From Antedon mediterranea (lineage: Eukaryota; Echinodermata; Crinoidea; Comatulida; Antedonidae): a stretch of DNA of 64,000 nucleotides. A program made the translations under genes and the position numbers. The DNA is taken from assembly GCF_964355755.1 (NCBI RefSeq), contig NC_092671.1, forward strand, positions 36,287,304 to 36,351,303, written 5' to 3'. The notes below the pieces were generated by a model. That model was given only the letters and a program-made list of their open reading frames with translations, was not told the origin of the DNA and did no database searches. Below, piece by piece: positions 37,423-50,700 of this stretch. Position 1 is the first letter of the stretch; each line of letters starts with the position of its first letter.

Positions 37423-39033
37423 TTAAAGCATTTGCATCCCTTGCTGCATTCCTTTGTCTGCTTTGAAGAGGCAAAACTTGACGAAACCAGTGGTGAAGAT
37501 TGTCGACAAAATAAACACGAACAAGAAAATGAAAAATCGTTTCACAAATTTCCGTCGAAGTGGACCTTTAATTTCCTTTACTGTTTTCTGTCGTGGAGGC
37601 TGTGATTAGAAAAGATATAAACAATGATTATATTATTTAAAGAAACATTATTTAGAATATCATTACAAGAGGCCAACTCAGAGACAGCGTCGAACAACGA
37701 GGCCCGATGAGGAAAAAATTTAACATGTTTAAAGTTCTCCCGACGACCTAAGAACGACGCCCGACGCTATCTCAAGACAACTCGTCTCGTCGGGATTCAA
37801 CTCGGAGAGCACCGACGCACGTCGATTCTGTCTGAGTTGGCGCCCTTTACAAAAGGTGGTTCTGCTGACGTCAGATACGGTATCATAATGGTCAAGTAGG
37901 CCTATACAATATTACATTCAAACTACAATGAGGTGCCAATACTGTGTATAATTAGTAGACCATTACTTCAAAATGTTGCAATAGACTATTAGTATTATGG
38001 ATAATAACATTTTCGTTTGGCCTTACTCTTGGTTGGTATCCAACATTTCTTGGTTCCCGCTGCAAAATCATGTTGTCCGTAATGTTAGTCTTCAACGTTA
38101 TTGTTACATTTAGTTTGTTTTCAAGACTTATGACATCATTCCCATTGTTAATCGCTGCAAGAGGTCTTGCAGATGCGACTGTTGAAAACACAGAAATTAT
38201 ACTCTATTGACTTAGTGGCCAGATGTAAAACAAAACCCAACTATATTGAATATTTGATGAGAGAGGGTATCATCATTGTTGGACGATGGACGTGGTAAAT
38301 GGAAATTAAACAATCCGCAATTTTGTGTTGTAATAAATGAGAGAATAAAATGAATGTTGGCATTTAATAATGTGATTGTATAAACTAACTAATTGAAAAA
38401 AAATAAGACGGTTTTCAGTAGCAGTAATAGTAATTTATTTATTGTTGAATAATATTTAATATACTGTAATTAATAATACACTTTATTAATTTGTTTTAAT
38501 TTGCATTTAGCTTAGTTTAGTTTTAGTTTCTTTATTCAAATTCACAAAAACACAACATATAAAAACAAAGAATGAATTCAGGGTAACACAAAAAAGTAAC
38601 CAAAGGTCTAACTTATTTTCATTGTGGCCCTTAATATTTCCATTGTGGCCCTTGCCCTTTAGCTATAGCCTATTAGAGTGGTGTAACGGCTATGAGCGCT
38701 CACTGGCTAAACTCAGCGGCCCCGGAGCTTATGTGGGGGGGGGGGGGGTCTCTGAGCAGTGCCCAGAGGAAAAAAATACATAAAAATATGTCGGAAAGGG
38801 CTAAAAACGCCCGAGGCCTCCAGCGTTACTAGGCATATTATAGTTTGGTTGGCCTACTTTACACAACACTACAAGGCACTGCCTGTTTAACGACGTAAAG
38901 CGTTCATCCTAACAGGCTCTAGGGCTAGGCCTAGGGGCCTATTAATAAATAAATTATTTAATTTAAAGTGTTTAAACTAACCTGTAAAAACCAATACCAA
39001 AACTGAAAATAAAAACATGATACTTGAATCCAT
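37423..39033 (-). CDS. Small type I membrane-like protein (126 aa), family unknown
   Basis: Exons: 38982-39033, 38027-38178, 37423-37599; intron phases 1 and 0. The signal peptide is in exon 1 (MFLFSVLVLVFT). Exon 2 encodes a 50-residue outer segment with N-glycosylation sites NVT and NIT. Exon 3 has a basic lead (RRKFVKRF), a strongly hydrophobic helix FIFLFVFILSTIFTTGF and a short tail ending QQGMQML. No cysteines lie in the outer segment, so it is not a disulfide-knot peptide. I recognise no family. Same exon plan and strand as the gene at 35749-37102, about 320 bp away. Confidence 0.7.
38685..38826. repeat. Repeat family 5, copy 2
   Basis: tatgagcgctcactggctaa, 'gagcttatgtgg', a G run at 38736-38748, 'agtgcccagaggaaaaa' and 'agggctaaaaacgcc' match the copy at 21560-21705. 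Confidence 0.7.
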
Positions 39034-39509
39034 AATACACTGTTTTTTTTAACGAAATTTTTAACATAGAAATGCGATCGGTATGAATACTGTAAACCTG
39101 GTAACCGATGACGCTCGCATACTATCACTAAGCTACTAAGTACGCGCGCGTGCGTGTTACGTTTGTACTTTACGTGCGTACTTAATTACAAGATATAAGT
39201 TTTTGCAAAATTGTTATTGGCTTGCCATAAATAAAGCTCTCTGATTGGCTTAAATATTGTTATCGTTTGCTTCTCAATAAAATATCGCTCATGCAAGCGG
39301 TATGCAAAACGATCTTATATCGTACAGGATAGAATCGTATAGTTATCGTCCTATTGTGAACGACTCTATTGATTTTAACTTTTATTTTATCACATATCGT
39401 TAAAGCAACCGTCGTAGTGTAAAAAGGCCTTTAAGCTAAGTATAACGAGAGGCAAGCAAGACTAACTCTTTGGTTCATAGCTTGAAACACAAATATTTCG
39501 TTAATTATT
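39034..39509. other. Gap upstream of the small membrane-protein gene
   Basis: It holds alternating cgcgcgtgcg and gtacg words near 39140-39180. No gene was seen. Confidence 0.45.
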
Positions 39510-41730
39510 TCATTTTAGGCCGCCTAAAGAGACATTTTCACGTCGTCGGTTTGTCTGTAGTGTCACCGACTCTTCTTCTTCTTCTTCATTTTCCTCATCA
39601 TAATGATTAAATTCAAATGATGAGTATTCCATGCTCAATGATTCGGGTAAAGATGATTCAAACAAGCTAGCCGAGCCATCGTCTGGCCAAACCTCGGTCG
39701 CTTTGTTGTCGTTTATCCAACCAAATATCGAGTTGCATAGCGTTCTGCCTTGTTCGCACGAACACAGCAAGCTACCTCTGAAGAATCGTTCGTTAACCTG
39801 GAAACGAAAGTTAAACGTGTTACGGATTGTAAATTATAAATAGACGAAAAAAGGAAGTTTTTAATAATGCCCTACTGTGAAAATTAAAGTGTACACTCCC
39901 ATAATAAACAATGAATAATGGATTGTGGTTAGAGCGCAAATAAACAACATACAGGAGGGAGGAAACCATGCCATGTATAGATAGGAATAAATCTAGATCA
40001 CAGTGGCGGATCTGGGCTTTTGAAATAGAGAGTTGGGGGGGGGGGGGCATGGTGAAATGAAGGGCTGAGCTTAATTTTATGTCCTATATTGTGCATTACA
40101 ATGGAGATCTACGCACACATTTCAGGGTCCAATCCAAGATGGCCGGAAGGCTCTTGGTTAATAACTAAAGTATTAGGCCTAACTATACTGAATAAATATG
40201 GTCTATTATTATAACATCAACGTCATCGTCTTTTTCATGTAATCATCTCCATTGTCTTGCTCTAAATACGTCACCCGTTTTGCTAACTTGCCGTTGGTTT
40301 TATCACAGTATAATATGGAACGCCGTTTACGCAACATTCATAATCATCGAAATGTTGCGTAAACGGCGTTCCATAGTTCCATATAATCTCTTTGTGATCA
40401 GCATGTTTTATCACCATTGTCATAAAAGTAATTTATTTTTATTAAAAGGTTCTCTAAATAACACCTGGTATTACTTTGTCTAGCTGGATACTATAGTATA
40501 CCCTTTAAAGCTCTGTCTACACTAGTTTAACAAACAAAAGTGTGATGTGCCCAAATATGATAGTGATATGCCCATATATGGTAGTGATATGTCATCATCA
40601 TGTCCATATATGGGCACATCACGTTTTTTTTTCATCACACAAGTTTGATTGTAAACAAAGCTGAAGTTGAAATATTTAAATATATAATGAAATAAAAAGC
40701 ATACTACACACTTACACCATGAAAGACGCCTCTGTGTACGCATCCACATTCAAATTTCGTCACACATTTGTCATCAACCGTTAGATACGTATCTTCTCCA
40801 TTCCTTTGTGGACACTGGCAACCCGGATGACAAACACTGGTACATTTAAGTTGGTCTAACAAGTTCTCTCCGTAGAACAACTCCTCACATGTTGTCTGTA
40901 GGCCACAGTTGCGATGACAGGCAGTTCGTTCCATATCTCCAGCGCAACTTATTTCATTACTTGTTGTACTATTATAATCTTCTGTTAAACAAGAATATGA
41001 AATTAATATCTTTAGTTAACATTACATTATATTATATTATGTTACAACGCAGTTGTTAATAAAACGTAATATACCTATCTTAATCTAATTACTAGGCCTA
41101 AATTCAGATAACCGAGGTTTGAATGGTGATGAAATGTTAATATACTAAGCCTATACGCAATTGACTATTATTTATACACCGAATGATTTTCCTAGCCTTA
41201 ATAGTACCAATGCAACCTAACAACAATATGCTGAGCTCCGGAGATTAAACGGTTTATTTGTGGCTGCGACACGATCAGTTCCATGGAGAATATGTACATT
41301 GTACATTACTGTTAGTATTTGTCGCAGCCAGACATAAGATCAATTAAGGACTGTTACGAGTTCCTATAGAGCAAGGCAAGCTCAGATAGAGCCAGTCAGT
41401 TAGATTGCCTTACTAGTAAACATTTTGTGTGACTACACATAAAGAAATCAGTTAAATAAAAAGTAATTAAATATCATATCATTTAAATATTATACTCATA
41501 AATACCAGGGAAGAAGGGAATATAATATATGCCTAGAGCTTTTCCTAAACATCTTAAGGAGATTCTGCATTTTGTAAATTAACTACACTAATAATAGGCC
41601 TAAATTACTATACTGAAAACACTATAGTATATAACTTACGTAACGGTATAGCGAATCCAGTTGAAATCAGTAAATAGAAAGTAACATAAAGCAGCAGAAA
41701 TAGCAATACATTACAAGATTGCGCTAACAT
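39510..41730 (-). CDS. Secreted TIL-domain (trypsin-inhibitor-like) protein, complete (214 aa)
   Basis: Exons: 41640-41730, 40716-40981, 39510-39797; phases 1 and 0, all GT-AG. Residues 1-27 form a signal peptide (CNVLLFLLLYVTFYLLIS). Exon 2 has a ten-cysteine TIL pattern: CAGDMERTACHRNCGLQTTC, then CTSVCHPGCQC, then DDKCVTKFECGC. Exon 3 begins with a VWC-like half-motif (RGSLLCSCEQGRTLC) and ends in an acidic tail with a run of Asp/Glu. TIL domains occur in protease inhibitors and in VWF/mucin-type proteins; with one domain and a signal peptide, an extracellular inhibitor or matrix peptide is the likely role. An upstream in-frame ATG exists, but MLAQ at 41730 gives the better signal peptide. 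Confidence 0.82.
40315..40374. repeat. Perfect 24-bp inverted repeat with a 12-base loop
   Basis: The left arm atggaacgccgtttacgcaa plus catt (40315-40338) is exactly matched by the inverse at 40351-40374. It lies in an intron of the TIL-domain gene. The word family (acgcaacattc) does not match the MITE or family 2. Confidence 0.88.
40505..40661. mobile_element. MITE family 1, copy 12
   Basis: taaagctctgtctacactag at the left; the right end (caagtttgattgtaaacaaagct) is decayed. In an intron of the TIL-domain gene. Confidence 0.85.
41212..41411. repeat. Repeat family 4, copy 2
   Basis: gcaacctaacaacaatatgctgagctccggag at the left, 'tttgtcgcagccagacataag' inside, gttagattgcc at the right, as in 17750-17973. 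In intron 1 of the TIL-domain gene. Confidence 0.75.
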
Positions 41731-42435
41731 TATGTGTCCTACTTCTATAATGCACTCAAAGAATATAAATAATGTTATTCTCGCTACTTCACATTTCATT
41801 ATCCCACATGATCAAAGCAACATGGTTTATAATGCCGAATTTTTAGATGATTTATAGGGACTTTATTTCCTACTCAGGTTGATTAAACATTTGATATCAG
41901 CCAGTTGGCGTACTAATACGAGATTGCAAGTATAAAACAGAGAGGTATATAACACGGCCTGTGATTGGATCATAGAGTAATTATTACTCCATGATTGGAG
42001 TTACTGTAGCGACGACCACAGCGATTTACGTCATGTGAAAAAAAAGAGAAACTTTGTGCAAATCACTCGTGTTACCACGAATAATGTAAAGTTTGTTCGA
42101 GCGCTATAAATTATAACAGACGTTGTAAGCTGGTTTAAGAGTGGAGATAAAGTGGCTCTTTTTGTGTCTTTATGGGTAATAAATGAGGTTTAACGACATT
42201 CGTCTGTTGGTCGATTAGAGTCAGGTCGGTTCACAAACTCTAACCACCGCCAATCCTTCCATAGACAATAATTAGCATTTCCGCTAAACACCGCTGTTTG
42301 GATGTGTATATAGGCCTAGTAGGCCTATCTATATCATAGTTGGCCCAAAGGCAACTCCTGACTACATTGTAGGCCGTCCATTCTAAATGAGGGGCCGCAT
42401 TCTAAAACTATAAACTGTAAAAAATAACTAATAAA

Positions 42436-42583
42436 GGTAAGATGTCTACACTATATCAATCTATATGCCCATATATGGACTTGATGTCATATCACTACCA
42501 TATTTGGATATATCATCACTACCATATTTGTGCACATCACACCTTTTTTGTCAAACTAGTTTGATAGTGTAGACAGAGATTTA
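42436..42583. mobile_element. MITE family 1, copy 13
   Basis: The left end is decayed (taagatgtctacactatat); the right end agtttgatagtgtagacagag is intact. Confidence 0.83.
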
Positions 42584-43016
42584 CACGCTCATTATGAAAC
42601 AGCTTTGAATTAGTTGTATTTAAATAAATGTGGTTTTTTTTGCTTTCCTATCTTTAAAATTATGATTAACAAGGAAAATTCGATATATCCATTTCCTTTT
42701 CCACGATTACGCACCGCAGTAAATAAATGTGCAGAATAACCACGGCTGACTAAGCGACCACAAACGGCTAAAAAGCACGTATTCCCAAATATACCGTAAG
42801 CTCACATCTTTTGGTTATTAAAATGACTAAAGCTTCTATCCATAATGTACTTCTAACCTCTCATAAATAACGTATTGTGGATTTGAAAGTATTATAGGTA
42901 CGTCGTGGGCGTGTCTGGAATAAAATGTTCTTAAAATTAAAGTGCAACTAATTTGCAAGTGTGAAAATGAGGATAACACGAGAATTTGGAATTGGATCTC
43001 CTCTCATTATGATCGC

Positions 43017-43156
43017 GTAAAGCTCTGTCTACACTATCAAACTTTGTGATGTGCCTATATATGGGCATGATGATGTCATATCACTACCATATTTAAGCGT
43101 ATCACTACCATATTTGGGTATATACACTAAAGTCTGATAGTGTAGACAGAGCTTTA
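43017..43156. mobile_element. MITE family 1, copy 14
   Basis: taaagctctgtctacactatcaaac at the left and gtctgatagtgtagacagagcttta at the right, with TA at both flanks. One of the best preserved copies. Confidence 0.92.
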
Positions 43157-44518
43157 GATGTTTAATAATCGTGCATAATCATTACAGATTGAAATGTTGC
43201 ATTATGTATGCCTATATATAAAATGACATGCTATAATTAATGTAATGACATTAAGAAACATACCGTAGAATTACATTCTGTGTATTTAATTTGAAAGCGA
43301 TGAATACAATAAAATATTAAATGAAACTTAGCTAATAATTATAATAATTAAAAAAACCTGAATAATATTAATTTAAAATGCTATACACGAGTAATGTGTC
43401 AAAGTGCCGGAAGGGTAAATGTTATATTACAAGACATTTTTACTTATTGTAAAAAATTTCTAGGTTAACGTTTTATCATTATTAGGCCTATACATAATCA
43501 CAATTTATAACGAACCGTTTTAGGCCCTGTAATACACATTTTCACTGTATATTTAATTGTGTTATCATATATGGATTTTAACCCAATATCAACATATTTT
43601 CTATAATTCATTATCCTATTGACCGCAGATTGTGCAGTATCATTTAAATATCCATTGTTTCATCATTATGTACAATAAAAGTGGGCTGTTCCCACAAATG
43701 AGAATTTGTTGTTGTTATATTTTGTTTGTCATATTTCGGGTTATTCTTCTTCCTTTTACAAAACTAAATGTTTTTTCTATATTATAAAATATTAGTTTCC
43801 TAGACTTACTTTACAACAAATATAATTAATAAACGTTTGCTATTTACATTTGTCTCTGTTGTGATACTTATGTTAAAAGAAGTCAATGAAAGTTTGTATT
43901 AATTGAATAGGCCTATACACCGCACAAAAATATAATTGCATCTAGAAGTGAAAGGAATTATGCTTAATTTCTAAAAACGTATAATGGTATTTTATACCTT
44001 AAAATAACAAGACATTTAACATATATAATCTTATTCTTATATAGTATGTACATATTGTCTTAGCGATAATCGTTTGACAAGCGTTTAAGATGTTATTTGT
44101 ACCTCTTGGTGATTTTTTAAAAATATTTTATGTAAAGTAAACAAAAGTTATAAAGTGCAAGTAGACTATAACAGTTTAATACAATTAATTTTAATAAAAA
44201 GTTGAAAAAAAATAATCATTTGATAAAGTGAATGCACAACCAAGTAACCGCCTTCTTTTTTCATATAATATTCATTCATTCATTCAATCGTTTATTTCGG
44301 AATCTCTGGTCTAGAGAAAGTAAAATTACATATAAATGAAATAAAAATAAACAAGACTGTACTAATTACTACTAGTCATTTCAGGATGGCATACCACTTG
44401 GAGAGCATCTTTGTCTTATAAGAGACGTTGCCTATAATCGTTGACACTAAAACATTTCCACTTGAATAATCAGGCCATAGGCCAATATCTTAAATTTTCT
44501 TTTTATTTCTTAAAAATC

Positions 44519-44733
44519 CATAAAAGGAAGAATATGATTGCTTCATTACTATATAGCTGAATTTAAACAAACAAAAATCAGGCCTATATTTAAAAAAAAA
44601 AATCTTTATTCTTGTTTTCAATTAATTCATAAAAGAAAGAATAATGATTGCTTCATTATATATAGCTGAATTTAAACAAACAAAAATTATATTTTAAAAA
44701 AAAAATCTTTATTCTTGTTTTCAATTAATTAAT
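44519..44733. repeat. Direct duplication of about 105-110 bp downstream of the giant gene
   Basis: Units at 44519-44625 and 44629-44733 share 'agaatatgattgcttcatta' or its variant, 'ctgaatttaaacaaacaaaa' and 'atctttattcttgttttcaa'. Confidence 0.85.
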
Positions 44734-44794
44734 TCTTCAATTATTGGCGAATTGACTTTTATCGCTATTTTATAAGATTGATTTGTGTAATATA

Positions 44795-47700
44795 CTAATA
44801 AAAAGAATCGGTTGGTTCTCTAAATGTCATCATCGGGATTGGTGTTGGGGCACCATCTTCATCGGCCATTATGAAATTTTCATTATCATTATGTTCTTCT
44901 CCCGAGGCGATATAAGCACGGAACATTTGTCTTTCTTCATAACTCGAAGTCGTCTCTTCGTGATGACTCAAAGTCGTTTCTTCTTCTTCGTAAGCTAACC
45001 TCACAGCGGACTGTGTTCTGCCACCACCAGTTTTGCTACTATCTAATTTCTCCGCATCAATCCTACGTTTTCGGTAACGACAGTACATAATGAAACAAAT
45101 CCATGTCATTAATACGACAAAGAAAAGTATTGGTATCCACAACCACCACCACCATTGATTATTTTCGTCTACGGGCTCGCATAATAAACTGTATCCCTGC
45201 TCACAGAATGCTGAAGTAGATAACTGTAGCGTTCGTTGACATAAAAACGCAAACATAGTCGCTGACACGTCCGCATGATCTAGCCTCTGTGACACTGCAA
45301 CATCTGAGATGCAGGATTCGAAGAAGAATTGCCTTGTACTGCGTAATTCATCGCACTCGGTAAACAGTATCCCCGTGTAATAGAGTTCATAGCATGTTGA
45401 CATTGCCATCGCTTCATATGTCTCATTCGTAAATTCGGGAATGTAGTTACGTCGAACAGAGATAGGAGCGTTAGACGCTATCCACATATTTGGGTTCATA
45501 ACATAACCAAGAACTTCATCTTCTTCCATTGGTAAATGCATCGTTGTATTTCCAAATCCTTCATTCAATGGAATATTCATTATAAGCCCATCATCTTCTA
45601 CCTCAGTGTGCCTGTTTATGTTAACGGCAATGTCAGAAGCAGTCCTACAATATCGCCAGAGTGAAACACTGTCTATAGTTCCCTGGAATTGATTCAACCC
45701 GATGTCAATGGACTGACCAATCACGATTGCCGTGGAGAGCCTTACGTTTACAGCCGTATAAATGTTGAATACTGTAAAAACTCTGTAGTTATGTCCGTAG
45801 CAGGACACAGAAACTCTTCCATCGAAACTTCTCCATGTCAGTGAAATAAATGTCCAGTTACCACTATCAATAACAATATCGGTTGTAATTTCTATGTCAT
45901 CAAATTTAATAAGAAGCTGGCCTCCTGCAACAAACTGTAAAACGAGTCTTGTGTCGGTTGTAAATTCTAAAAGTGTTTGCGATTCAGATGGCACCTTCTG
46001 CAGAATGAACCAGACATCCAGCGTAAATTCGTGCAGTTCCCAGACGTTGACAGAAACGAATGACAAACGTTCTTCGTAAAAACGTAACGCATAGCCAGGA
46101 GACTCAAACGTGACGTCATCAAATCTACTCTGTAGGTTATATCTATCATTATCGTCGATCTGTAATAAACGTAATACCGTTACGTCCATATACGTCTGCG
46201 AAAGAACGTCGGTTGCAAAGTTGGTACCAGTGACGTTTGCAGGGTTCAAGTCGTTAAAAGGGTCCTGATCATATGACCCAATTAACATGCCGTTAACGTG
46301 TTCAATATCGAGTTCAAATATGCAGGACATGACGTTCGCTTCAAGTACAACCAAAACACTAAAAGTGTCACTAACTGTGATGTTTATTAAATTGAGTTCA
46401 TACCAATTTATACTAATACTTCCAGTGAGCTGTTCAAACTTTCCATATGTTATTCGTGCCCACTCTTTGCCGCTGTTTTCATAAACAATCAACTCTGTTG
46501 ACGATCCGTACTCAACACTAACAGAAAGCCCAAAGGCCCCGCTTAAAATCATTAACTCCGTCATCATAAGGCAATTAATGTTTGAATTGCATTGCTGGAA
46601 TATCGCATGAACAAATACGTCTTCATATTCGAATAGTTTCGTTACTCCGGGAACACCAATACGCACACTTGCACCATCTACGGTGGTCAAATGCAATTCC
46701 CCGTAGATGATAGCGATTCCGACCGAGGGGTGTTCACCGTTAATATAACTCACAGCGCAATCATTCGCCATCCACCCAGTAGTACACACGTCACAACTGT
46801 AATTTGTAGACGATTGATTGCTAAATCCAAGCCAATGCGAGTCGCACAAACATTCGCCAGTTGTTACATTGCATGTTCCGTGTCCTGAACATGGTTTAAT
46901 AGTACCACCAGGACACGGGTGTCCACAGTCAATTCCCCAGTATCCAAACTCGCACACGCATACGTCTATATCTAATGTATCTCTCGTTCCAAAAACACAC
47001 GGAGTTGTACAGTCAACGCCAATCCAATCTGGGAAGTGCCTGCCGGGGAAGTCATTACACAAGTGCCTAGCTGGTGAGATGGTGACGTCATCAATTTCCA
47101 GAATACAAAGTTCAGCAAACGCTACGGTCGCCTCGATTGCAGCGCTGAGCTCAAGATGGAATGATATATCACGGACACATTGCAAGTAATACGCATCAAC
47201 AGTTGCCTGTCCAAAATAGCTTAGAAAACGATTTTCAACAGCAAATCCGGTTACAAAGATGGCGCTACATTTGCCAACTGCAGCATCCTCTAGTGTCTGA
47301 TTGAAGAATTGTGGGAAGTCAAGCAACGGTTGTCGTCCGAGTGGTAAATCATTATCAGCAATTCCCCACACTGGACTATTCCATTCAGGTAAATGCAATG
47401 GCGAGTTGTTTATCAAATCGTACAAACCCTTCTCTCCATTAAATAGTTTCCAGACATAAGTGAGTTCTGCTGTATCTCCCATTGCATTCAAATTCCAATT
47501 TGATACCACTATAGATGGGTTTGATCGGCGATTCCAGATTCGTATTTCATCTAATTCTCCGACAAACGGATCCGATGGAAGGATTGGTACGTCGTTTGGA
47601 TACACGCTGTGCCACTGTCCTAAAGATAAATACCCATTGGTTTCAAATGTATTTTCAGGTAAGGAAATAGCTTTAACACGACCTAATCCATTTCGATCAA

Positions 47701-50700
47701 AGATATACACTTCTAGGATAAACGTCTGTTGGTTCCAAACAATTGATATCTGGTTCCATACAAGAACTTCCAATGATATTCCAGTTTCAAATAGTTGTGT
47801 TCCCACATATATTGCAACGCCGCTTTCGATGTTTACAATGGCAAATACATGTCGAGGTGTTGCGTATGAGAGGATGACGCCGCCGTGTTGGTATACTCGT
47901 AAAGATATCTCCAAAGTGAATAAACTCGCTGGTAAATGTATTAATTCTGCAGACGAAATCGTGTAATCGTTAAAGTAGAGGCACAGTCCAGCACCTCTTA
48001 CTGGTAGCAATGAGTTATAAGATTCGAACGAAGCGTTGACGTTGAAGTTGACAACGAAACTAGCTGCATATTGATCAATGAGACTTTGAGTGACATTTTC
48101 TCGACAATGATCAGTATCAGTGATGTTACCGCGGCAATTTGCTCTTTCTATGTCGTCGACAGTATCACAAGATGTTAATAATCCACTTATGTCTACGTCA
48201 TTACAAATGTCTGATGTTGTGACGTCAAATACAATGTCTAGACGACCGCGGAAAACGGTAATTTGTATATCGAATGGCATAGACAAGATTCGTATTCTGT
48301 AAGTTATGAGATTAATACGAATAATATACATGTCCTCGTTGATGATTGTTCTGTGGTCTAAATTGAGAAGTCTGCCATCCAACCAAAAATATGGTCGATA
48401 GCTAGAGAGATCAGTTGCTGAAGCTCGTATGATTACTTGCCTTCCATATGAGTGTAGAATCACTGCGTCAAAACTATCACCAAAGTTATGTCCATTAGTA
48501 GCAATTGCTGATCTGAAGTAAATCGATGTATGTCTAGAGGTGTATAGGTTGTATACGCCGTGGATTCTCAGATAGATGGATACCCCACCAAATGTTGTTA
48601 TTTGATTCCCGCCTGTGATATACGCTACGAACCTATACGACACATGTATGCTACGATATTGATATATAAACAAGGCACAGTCATCTCCGAGCCAGTTTGT
48701 AGCACACACCGAACAAATGTGATCGCGGTGCCAGTTGATGTTACAGAAGCACTCTCCATTACTTTGGCAGACTCCATTGCTGTAACATGGAGTTATTTCG
48801 CCACCGGGGCAGGTGTTACTACATTCAGCACCCCAGTAACCATCAAGGCATATACATGTATCATCTGGAGTTGTATCCCCAAATAAGCACGTATCACACG
48901 TTTCTTGTATCCAATCTGGTAAATCAAGTTCGTCAAAAATAGAGCAGAGGAGGCTCGTACCAACAGGAACACTACCATCTATTTGTCGACAGTAGCGCGT
49001 AGAAACGGTATGTAGTACGCCATACGCAGAGTCTAATGATCCAGTTGTAGACACAACTTTCAGACAACTCATATAGTAGAATTCAATCATTCCTCGGTCC
49101 ATACTTGTACATATGTCCTCTAGCCGAATACATATTTCTACGGCCAGTCGGCTTAGTGTTTCATTATCAAATTGCTGTCCGAACGGCCAACCGTTTACTG
49201 TTGGAATATCAACATCAGAGAATATCCAGCGAGGAGGATTCCAGGAATCTGTTGGTAGGATAAGATTATTGCCATTTGCTTGCTCTGAGACTACACCTCC
49301 GCTTCCTACGTCGAATTTTATGAGCGTCACCAAGAATTCAGAATACACTGTGATATCAATATTTATATTTACTGTCTGTTGTATAAACGCAGGATAGAAT
49401 GTCGTATTCCATATACGGAATTCTTCAATTTCACCATGGAACGTATAATTCAATACAATAAATTCACTATGTGTTGTAATTACCCATTGTCCAAATGATA
49501 GTATGCCATTTTCTTCAAACCTAACAGGCTCCGTAAGCGATATCTCCGTGCTACTAAATCCAATCGTAGAAACTGTATGATAAAATTGTAAGATGTTGCC
49601 CTGGCTTATAATAACACAAGCTATGCGATTCCATTCTCCGATTATAAGTGATATTCCAGTGTCGTAACTACGCTCACCAATGATGATTTGCACCGTACCA
49701 TTTACTAAAATCGTAAATTGTGTTGTTAATCCATACGATAAAATGACTCCGTAGCTGTTCAACGGTTTTACACGGAACTCTATAGTTACATCTGTAGTAT
49801 TGATGGTAGACGAAAACGTGAATGTAAAAGGCTCTGATGTTACAGCGTTACCGTTAAAATAGAGAGAGAATATTCCACCAGTGGGTACTAGGACTTCAGT
49901 ATAGATACCGTATACGTGCACGAAAAGACTGTCTATAATAGTCACATGCCATCTGGATACGAGATAAGAGGTTAATTCTGATTGGCTTATATTTCTAGCA
50001 ACATCAAAGTCATCGTATGCAATAAGACCACCAGCATTGGCTGTAATATTGTCTGGGAAACCAGTTGAAACTTCGATGTATTGACCAACAACTTGGATGA
50101 CCACTTCAATGTCTAGATGTACCGAACTTCTAACAACGTAAACAGTTGGAGACACCACCTCTAGTATCCAGTTAGTCTGTCTTATATACAAAACATTTGT
50201 TTGTAATATTATCTCCTCTTCGTTGATCCATATTACAGCTCGTCCTCCAATTTCGTACGGAGCATGAAAAGTGAATCTTGTATCAGAATCCAATAGAAAT
50301 GCTATTGCGTTTATACAGACGGCATCACGATAACATGGGATTTGTCGAATTTGTATATCGCATTCAGAATGCCGGAAGAGATAGTATTCTCCGTATGCTG
50401 CAAAGTAGTAACTAATACCCGTAAATGTAGTGTAGTATCCATATAGCGTTGTTAATGACACATGAACGTGTTGGTAGACTACTAAACTGATGGTTAACGT
50501 GCAGTCAGCTTCATACCACTCTGGTGAACACAACGAGCAGTCGTCTGTACTGTTCCAATTCAATTCACACAAGCAGTTTCCACTTAAGTCACAGACACCA
50601 TGTCTATTACAAGGATTTTCTGAACCGCCAGGGCAAATACCTTCACATGTCTCTCCATAATAACCATCAAAACATTCGCATTTTTCATTAGCTTCCACAC

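Larger units (their letters stand above)
41731..44794. other. Intergenic region with two MITEs and a short duplication, no gene seen
   Basis: It holds MITE copies 13 and 14 and, at 44519-44733, two units of about 105-110 bp with 'ttgcttcattatatatagctg' and 'aaatctttattcttgttttc'. The aataaaga complement in these units could act as the poly(A) signal of the giant gene on the minus strand. No other exon or RNA gene was found. Confidence 0.6.

Noticed and set aside
46818-47966. Plus-strand open frames across the giant gene
   Set aside because: They are antisense shadows of conserved EGF/LamG codons on the minus strand.
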